Part shown: one piece after another, positions 13,307-17,258 of the stretch
How positions within the stretch are numbered: the first letter of the stretch is position 1
Layout of the letters: each line of letters begins with the position of its first letter
NCBI GenBank assembly: GCA_000434055.1
Contig: HF999626.1
Span: 1,570 to 18,827 of the forward strand
Reading direction: 5' to 3'
DNA length: 17,258 nt
DNA from: Ruminococcus sp. CAG:488
GTDB taxonomy: Bacteria; Bacillota; Clostridia; Oscillospirales; Acutalibacteraceae
The notes under the pieces: generated by a model
The model's database searches: none
What the model was told of the DNA's origin: nothing
The model's input: only the letters and a program-made list of their open reading frames with translations
Position numbers and translations under genes: made by a program

Positions 13307-15712
13307 TCAGATTCGCATTGCCGTGTAGCCGGAATCTTTCTTCGCTACTGCGGCGATGCTTTTTCTTTCTTTTTCTTCCTTAGTGGTCACAAGTGCAATC
13401 TCAAAGACTTCGTCCAATTCAGTGACGGGAACGAATTTCAATGCCGCCCTGACCTTTTCATCAATTTCGCTGAGGTCGGGAACGTTCTTCTGCGGAATGA
13501 TAACCGTCTTGATTCCCATTCTGTAAGCCGCCATTGTTTTTTCACGCAAGCCGCCGATCGGGAGAACACGTCCTCTAAGTGAAATTTCACCGGTCATGGC
13601 TACAAACTGATTAACAGGGGTATTCGTGAGAGCCGAGAGCAGAGCCGTTGCCATTGTTACGCCTGCCGACGGGCCGTCCTTCGAAACCGCACCCTCGGGA
13701 ACATGAATATGAATGTCCTTTTCTTTATAGAAATTATGATTAACGCCGTATTTGTCGGCCTTGCTTCTGATAAAGCTGACTGCCGCCATTGCCGATTCCT
13801 TCATGACGTCGCCGAGCGAGCCTGTAAGCTCAACCTTGCCCGTTCCGTCAAAGACTGCCGCCTCTACCTGAAGCATTTCGCCGCCTACGCTCGTCCATGC
13901 AAGTCCGTTTACAACGCCGATTTCGGCTTCTTTATCAACCGAGAGTGGAAGATATTTTTTCGGTCCGAGCAGCTTTTCAAGGTTGGCTTCCTTGACGGTA
14001 AGCGATTTTGATTCGCCGCCGACAATCTCCGCCGCCGCCTTTCTGCAAAGTGCAGCGATTTTCTGCTCAAGCTTTCTTACACCTGCTTCACGGGTATAGC
14101 CGTCAATCAGCGCATAAAGTGCCTTATCGTTTATCTTGAACGTTCTGCCGTTTAGTCCGTGCAGCTTCGCCTGCTTAGGTACAAGATGCTTCTTAGCAAT
14201 ATTAAACTTTTCCTCATTCGTGTAACCCGGCAGCTCAATGATTTCCATTCTGTCGAGAAGGGGAGCAGGGATAGTCGAAGCATCGTTCGCCGTTGTGATA
14301 AACATAACCTTGCTCAGGTCAAATTCAAGCTCGATATAGCGGTCAACAAACGTGCTGTTTTGCTCGCCGTCAAGAGCTTCAAGCAGTGCCGACGAAGGGT
14401 CGCCCTTGTAGTCAGAGCCGAGCTTGTCGATTTCGTCAAGCAAAATGATAGGATTCTGAGTTCCTGCCTGCTTAACTGCATTTATAATCCTGCCCGGCAT
14501 TGCGCCGATATAGGTTTTTCTGTGGCCTCGGATTTCAGCCTCATCGCTTGTGCCGCCGAGCGAAATTCTCGCAAAGCGTCTGCCCATCGCCGTTGCAATG
14601 CTTTTGGCAATCGAGGTTTTACCGACACCCGGAGGGCCTACAAGGCAAAGCGTCTGACCGTAACAGCCGTCCGAAAGAGAACGCACGGCAAGAGCTTCGA
14701 TAATTCTTTCCTTGACCTTGTCGAGGCCGTAATGATCGCGGTCGAGCACCTTTCTCGCATGAGCAAGGTCAAGCTTGTCCGTTGAATATTTATGCCACGG
14801 AAGCTCAAGACAGGTTTCAAGGTAGACTCTGATAACCGTCGCCTCGGGTGACGTTGAGGACATTTTTTCGAGCCTTGCACACTCTTTGAGAAGCTTCTTT
14901 TCGGATTTTTCGTCAAGACCGAGCGCAATGATTTTTTCTCTGAATTCGTCACATTCCGCCTGCGGAGAAAGGCCGTCGTTCAGCTCCTCGGAAATGATTT
15001 TCATCTGCTCATGCAGATAATAATCACGCTGGCTCTTGTCGATATTCTCCTGAACCTTTTGATTTATCTCGTTTTCGAGCTTCATCAGGTCGCCCTCGTT
15101 GGCAAGCAGACAACAGACCTTTTCAAGACGCTTGAGCGGATTGATTTCGTTGAGAATCTGCTGGCGCTTCTTGTATTCAAGCATGATATTTGAACCGATA
15201 TAGTCGGCGAGCTCACCCGGGTCGTTCTTTTCCAGCACGTCGAGAATTATCTCGGCAGGCATCTGCGGAACAACCTCGGCATAGTCCTCGAAATAGTCTT
15301 TTGTTTGACGAACAAGTGCAGTTGCATAGTCCTTGTCATCCGATTTGACGCTGATTTCACGGCGGATTTTAACGTCCGTAATCAGATACGGGTCGCACTG
15401 AAGCATATCAACCATAGTCGCTCTTGTGATTCCGTCAACAGAAACACGAACCGTGTCGCTGTTCGGCAGGCGCAGGATATGGCTGATCTTTGCAATTGTA
15501 CCTATTTTAAAAAGCTTATCAAAGTCGGGCTCATCATCCCTGACGTCCTTTTGAGCGACAAGGAAAATTTGCTGATCATCCGCCATGGCAGCTTTGATAG
15601 CATGTAACGAACGGGTTCTGCCGACGTCAAAGGTTATTCCCATACCGGGGAAAACAACCAAACCCCTGAGGGCAACGGTCGGCATGACCCTGTATTCCGA
15701 TGCTTTATTCAA
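13307..15712 (-). CDS. lon: ATP-dependent protease La (Lon)
   Basis: Cytoplasmic hexameric AAA+ serine protease that degrades misfolded and regulatory proteins. From the TTG at 15712 it has 801 residues. The LON substrate-binding domain starts at MPTVALRGLVVFPGM (10-24), and a coiled helical region spans about 190-310. The AAA+ module has Walker A GPPGVGKT (359-366) and Walker B ILLDEID (423-429). The protease domain has the Ser-Lys dyad S682 (KDGPSAG) and K725 (LREKTMAA), spaced 43 apart as in E. coli Lon. The frame extends to an ATG at 15754, but that ATG overlaps the -10 box TATAAT of the only good promoter, so it would not be in the mRNA. The TTG at 15712 has CGGAG eight bases upstream and is preferred. 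An ATG at 15685 with a poorer ribosome site is a fallback. No CIRCE or CtsR box is visible. Confidence 0.95.
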   Translation of the reverse strand: MNKASEYRVMPTVALRGLVVFPGMGITFDVGRTRSLHAIKAAMADDQQIFLVAQKDVRDDEPDFDKLFKIGTIAKISHILRLPNSDTVRVSVDGITRATMVDMLQCDPYLITDVKIRREISVKSDDKDYATALVRQTKDYFEDYAEVVPQMPAEIILDVLEKNDPGELADYIGSNIMLEYKKRQQILNEINPLKRLEKVCCLLANEGDLMKLENEINQKVQENIDKSQRDYYLHEQMKIISEELNDGLSPQAECDEFREKIIALGLDEKSEKKLLKECARLEKMSSTSPEATVIRVYLETCLELPWHKYSTDKLDLAHARKVLDRDHYGLDKVKERIIEALAVRSLSDGCYGQTLCLVGPPGVGKTSIAKSIATAMGRRFARISLGGTSDEAEIRGHRKTYIGAMPGRIINAVKQAGTQNPIILLDEIDKLGSDYKGDPSSALLEALDGEQNSTFVDRYIELEFDLSKVMFITTANDASTIPAPLLDRMEIIELPGYTNEEKFNIAKKHLVPKQAKLHGLNGRTFKINDKALYALIDGYTREAGVRKLEQKIAALCRKAAAEIVGGESKSLTVKEANLEKLLGPKKYLPLSVDKEAEIGVVNGLAWTSVGGEMLQVEAAVFDGTGKVELTGSLGDVMKESAMAAVSFIRSKADKYGVNHNFYKEKDIHIHVPEGAVSKDGPSAGVTMATALLSALTNTPVNQFVAMTGEISLRGRVLPIGGLREKTMAAYRMGIKTVIIPQKNVPDLSEIDEKVRAALKFVPVTELDEVFEIALVTTKEEKERKSIAAVAKKDSGYTAMRI

Positions 15713-15745
15713 AAAATCAACTCCGATATTCGTATATATGTTGAC

Positions 15746-15774
15746 ATTATACATTAAAAAGAGAACTTTTTCAA
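15746..15774 (-). promoter_or_regulatory. Sigma-A promoter of lon-engB
   Basis: On the minus strand, -35 TTGAAA (15774-15769), a spacer of exactly 17 bases and -10 TATAAT (15751-15746). The predicted start is near 15739, leaving a leader of about 27 bases before the TTG start at 15712. Confidence 0.75.
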
Positions 15775-15804
15775 CCTAAAAACTTTACCAAAGCTGTTGA
15801 AAAA
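15767..15804. repeat. 9-bp inverted repeat holding both divergent -35 boxes
   Basis: TTTTTCAAC at 15767-15775 and GTTGAAAAA at 15796-15804 are perfect inverted copies separated by 20 bases. Each contains the -35 box of one of the two facing promoters (lon and ttcA). The arrangement may be a dyad for one regulator, or simply the result of two similar -35 regions. Confidence 0.5.
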
Positions 15805-15825
15805 TAGTGTTTTGAATGATAAAAT
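15797..15825 (+). promoter_or_regulatory. Sigma-A promoter of the ttcA-arsC-like operon
   Basis: -35 TTGAAA (15797-15802), 17-base spacer, -10 TAAAAT (15820-15825). The predicted start near 15832 gives a leader of about 22 bases. An upstream TTG that keeps the ttcA frame open is part of this -35 box and so cannot be the translation start. Confidence 0.65.
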
Positions 15826-15853
15826 TAGATATATTATTTTTTCGGAGCGATTT

Positions 15854-16684
15854 ATGGAAAGACATCAGCTAATCGAGCGCAGTATAATTAAGAAATACAG
15901 AAAATCAATATGGAATAATTTCGTCGGAGCGATAAAGGATTACAAGCTGATTGAGCCTGACGATAAAATTGCCGTCTGCATTTCCGGAGGCAAGGATTCA
16001 ATGCTCCTTGCCAAGTGTATGCAGCATTTGCAGAAATACAGCGATTTTCATTTTGATGTTGAATACATTGTCATGGACCCGGGCTACGTCGGCAACAACA
16101 GGGCAAAAATAATTGAAAATGCAGAGATTATGGATATTCCGATAAGGATTTACGATTCGCCGATTTTTGAAACGGTCTATGCCGCAGAGGGCGGTTCACC
16201 GTGTTACCTTTGCGCCCGAATGAGGAGGGGATACCTCTACAAATTTGCGCAGGATCTTGGTTGCAACAAAATTGCACTCGGTCATCATTTTGACGACGCT
16301 ATCGAAACAACGCTGATGAGTATGCTCTACGGTGCGGAGATAAAAACGATGATGCCGAAGCTCAAAAGTACGAATTACGAAGGTATGGAGCTTATCCGAC
16401 CGCTTTACATGGTCAGAGAGAAGGATATTATCTCATGGGCGAGATACAATGAGCTTGAATTTATCCGCTGTGCCTGCAAGGTTACCCGGGCGAATGAGGA
16501 AGCCGATAACGGCTCCAAACGCCAGGAGGTCAAAATGCTCATTAAAAAGCTCAAGGAGGAAAACGACAACGTGGACATGAACATTTTTAAAAGTGTTCAC
16601 AATGTCAACCTTGCAACGATAATCGGTTACCGTGACTGCGACGGCGGCGAGCTTCATTCATTCACGGAAAGCTATGATAAGTGA
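15854..16684 (+). CDS. TtcA-family tRNA thiolase / PP-loop ATPase
   Basis: A 276-residue cytoplasmic protein of the TtcA/TilS PP-loop ATP-pyrophosphatase superfamily. TtcA enzymes adenylate cytidine 32 of tRNA and replace its oxygen with sulfur, using a [4Fe-4S] cluster. The PP-loop is SGGKDSM at 44-50; a first CxxC lies in CYLCARMRRGYLY (C117, C120), followed by GHHFDDAIETTLMSMLYG (143-160); a CAC pair (C206, C208) could supply the third cluster Cys, which in E. coli TtcA is a single residue at the matching place. The C-terminal tail (about 215-276) is helical. The start is set at the ATG 15854, with GGAG six bases before it. The next gene overlaps its end region within nine bases. Exact nucleoside specificity cannot be read; a related thiolase of the same superfamily is possible, so no symbol is assigned. 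Confidence 0.85.
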   Translation: MERHQLIERSIIKKYRKSIWNNFVGAIKDYKLIEPDDKIAVCISGGKDSMLLAKCMQHLQKYSDFHFDVEYIVMDPGYVGNNRAKIIENAEIMDIPIRIYDSPIFETVYAAEGGSPCYLCARMRRGYLYKFAQDLGCNKIALGHHFDDAIETTLMSMLYGAEIKTMMPKLKSTNYEGMELIRPLYMVREKDIISWARYNELEFIRCACKVTRANEEADNGSKRQEVKMLIKKLKEENDNVDMNIFKSVHNVNLATIIGYRDCDGGELHSFTESYDK

Positions 16685-16693
16685 GGTATGTCT

Positions 16694-17050
16694 ATGATTT
16701 TTATTGAATATCCGAAATGTTCAACCTGCCAAAAGGCGAAGAAGTGGCTCGATGAGCACAACATTGATTATGTTGACAGACATATTAAAGAGGAAAATCC
16801 GACCGCCGATGAGCTTAAGGCGTGGGTCAAGGCAAGCGGTATTGAGATTAAAAAGCTGTTTAACACAAGCGGCATGCTCTACAAGTCGCTGAATCTTAAA
16901 GAGAAGCTTCCGACCATGACCGACGAGGAGAAATTTGACCTGCTTGCAACGGACGGAATGCTGGTAAAAAGACCGCTTATTATTGACGGCAACACCGTCC
17001 TGATCGGCTTCCGTGAGGCAGAATGGAAGAAACATTTTGATATTGAGTGA
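16694..17050 (+). CDS. ArsC/Spx-family CxxC protein (arsenate reductase-like)
   Basis: A 118-residue thioredoxin-fold protein of the ArsC/Spx/YffB family. It has YPKCSTCQKAKKWLDEH at the N-terminus with the redox pair C9-x-x-C12, FNTSGMLYKSLNLKEKL in the middle, and KRPLII plus the IGFREAEWKKHF ending characteristic of this family. The CxxC with no other conserved arsenate-site Cys fits the Spx/MgsR or YffB branches better than a true arsenate reductase, and no ars genes are nearby. An ATG at 16688 is also in frame, but GAGG at 16683-16686 is only one base from it and seven from the ATG at 16694. It is probably co-transcribed with the ttcA-type gene. I see no clear terminator after it; the tRNA promoter begins 18 bases past the stop. 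Confidence 0.85.
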   Translation: MIFIEYPKCSTCQKAKKWLDEHNIDYVDRHIKEENPTADELKAWVKASGIEIKKLFNTSGMLYKSLNLKEKLPTMTDEEKFDLLATDGMLVKRPLIIDGNTVLIGFREAEWKKHFDIE

Positions 17051-17067
17051 AAAATTTGAAAAAACAC

Positions 17068-17096
17068 TTGATTTTCATTTTGCGTTCGGGTATAAT
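17068..17096 (+). promoter_or_regulatory. Promoter of tRNA-Ser
   Basis: -35 TTGATT (17068-17073), a 17-base spacer and a perfect -10 TATAAT (17091-17096). The start near 17103 gives a tRNA precursor with a leader of about 59 bases that carries the hairpin described at 17111-17136. Confidence 0.75.
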
Positions 17097-17110
17097 AATA
17101 AAGCTATATA

Positions 17111-17136
17111 GGAGCACGATTTCCAATCGTGTAACA
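17111..17136 (+). repeat. Partial copy of the tRNA-Ser anticodon arm with inverted loop
   Basis: These 26 bases equal tRNA positions 17186-17211 except for the 7-base loop. The flanks GGAG and TAACA and the stem CACGA/TCGTG are identical and in the same orientation, but the loop is TTTCCAA instead of TTGGAAA, its exact reverse complement. Similarity may continue as TCAA after a two-base gap. It lies in the leader of the tRNA precursor, so in RNA its loop could kiss the anticodon loop, or the whole 17-base hairpin could pair with the tRNA anticodon arm. Confidence 0.85.
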
Positions 17137-17161
17137 TCAATTAAATAATGAAAATGAATTT

Positions 17162-17254
17162 GGAGAGTTGTCCGAGCTGGCCGAAGGAGCACGATTGGAA
17201 ATCGTGTAACAGGTCAAAGCCTGTTCGAGGGTTCGAATCCCTTGCTCTCCGCCA
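17162..17254 (+). tRNA. tRNA-Ser (anticodon GGA)
   Basis: Complete class II tRNA including an encoded CCA (17252-17254). The acceptor stem GGAGAGT (17162-17168) pairs with GCTCTCC (17244-17250), and the discriminator is G17251. The D stem is TCC/GGA. The anticodon stem CACGA/TCGTG (17190-17194 and 17202-17206) holds the loop TTGGAAA with anticodon GGA at 17197-17199, reading UCC and UCU. The long variable arm AACAGG/CCTGTT is diagnostic of tRNA-Ser, and the T arm is GAGGG-TTCGAAT-CCCTT. Confidence 0.98.
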
Positions 17255-17258
17255 AAAC

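Noticed and set aside
14159..14785. 208-codon frame on the plus strand opposite lon
   Set aside because: It is antisense to the conserved AAA+ region of Lon, has no ribosome site and gives a low-complexity Arg/Lys/Leu-rich protein; it is a shadow of a highly conserved gene.
15797..15853. TTG at 15797 as ttcA start
   Set aside because: This TTG is the first part of the -35 box of the promoter, and the intervening codons have no ribosome site; the ATG at 15854 has one.
15775..15860. CIRCE or CtsR heat-shock operator near lon
   Set aside because: Neither the TTAGCACTC-N9-GAGTGCTAA inverted repeat nor tandem AGTCAAA/GGTCAAA heptads are present around the lon promoter.
16694..17050. True arsenate reductase
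   Set aside because: There are no ars regulator or efflux genes nearby, and the CSTC motif and KRPLI ending fit the Spx/YffB branches as well or better.
17071..17155. Inverted repeat ATTTTCATT / AATGAAAAT flanking the tRNA leader hairpin
   Set aside because: Short, AT-rich and not symmetric about the hairpin; likely chance in such sequence.

Overview
The window looks like a chromosomal segment of an anaerobic, fermentative Firmicute of class Clostridia, probably a gut- or rumen-type Oscillospirales/Ruminococcaceae relative. The reasons are AGGAGG-type ribosome sites, sigma-A promoters of the TTGACA-17-TATAAT type, an electron-bifurcating [FeFe]-hydrogenase operon with a Rex-like operator, adjacent glutamyl- and glutaminyl-tRNA synthetase genes, a lon-engB pair, and standard stop codon use. 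The placement is inferred from gene content, not from a database search. I see no CRISPR array, insertion sequence, phage gene or rRNA.

Layout. (1) 17-1351, minus strand: a MATE-family efflux transporter. Its promoter is 160 bases upstream, and a long terminator-like hairpin lies in the leader between them. (2) 1601-5694, plus strand: a sigma-A promoter, gltX (GluRS), glnS (GlnRS) and an unrecognised four-helix membrane protein, tightly packed and closed by a terminator at 5711-5755. (3) 5948-11146, plus strand: promoter, perfect 16-bp Rex-type palindrome, then hndA, a stand-alone GHKL ATPase, hndB, hndC and hndD, ending at a strong terminator. This is the NAD(P)H/ferredoxin-linked bifurcating hydrogenase with an extra ATPase gene embedded in it. 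(4) 11180-12567, minus strand: a secreted lipase resembling the Zn-containing Bacillus/Geobacillus family I.5 enzymes. (5) 12667-15774, minus strand: lon followed by engB. (6) 15797-17050, plus strand: a TtcA-type tRNA thiolase and an ArsC/Spx-type CxxC protein, divergent from lon. The two facing promoters share a 9-bp inverted repeat that contains both -35 boxes. (7) 17068-17254: a promoter, a leader hairpin, and tRNA-Ser(GGA).

How it fits together. Most of the genes are housekeeping: tRNA charging, tRNA thiolation, ribosome assembly and protein turnover. The hydrogenase operon is the metabolic centrepiece; it would dispose of electrons from NADH and reduced ferredoxin as H2 and is apparently gated by cellular NADH/NAD+ through Rex. 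The most unusual structure is at the right end. The leader of the tRNA-Ser gene carries a 26-base copy of the tRNA's own anticodon arm in the same orientation, but with the 7-base loop replaced by its reverse complement. The leader loop is therefore perfectly complementary to the tRNA anticodon loop. Several starts are revised here from promoter or ribosome-site evidence: the membrane protein (5011), hndD (9351), the lipase (GTG at 12491), lon (TTG at 15712), ttcA (15854) and the ArsC-like gene (16694).
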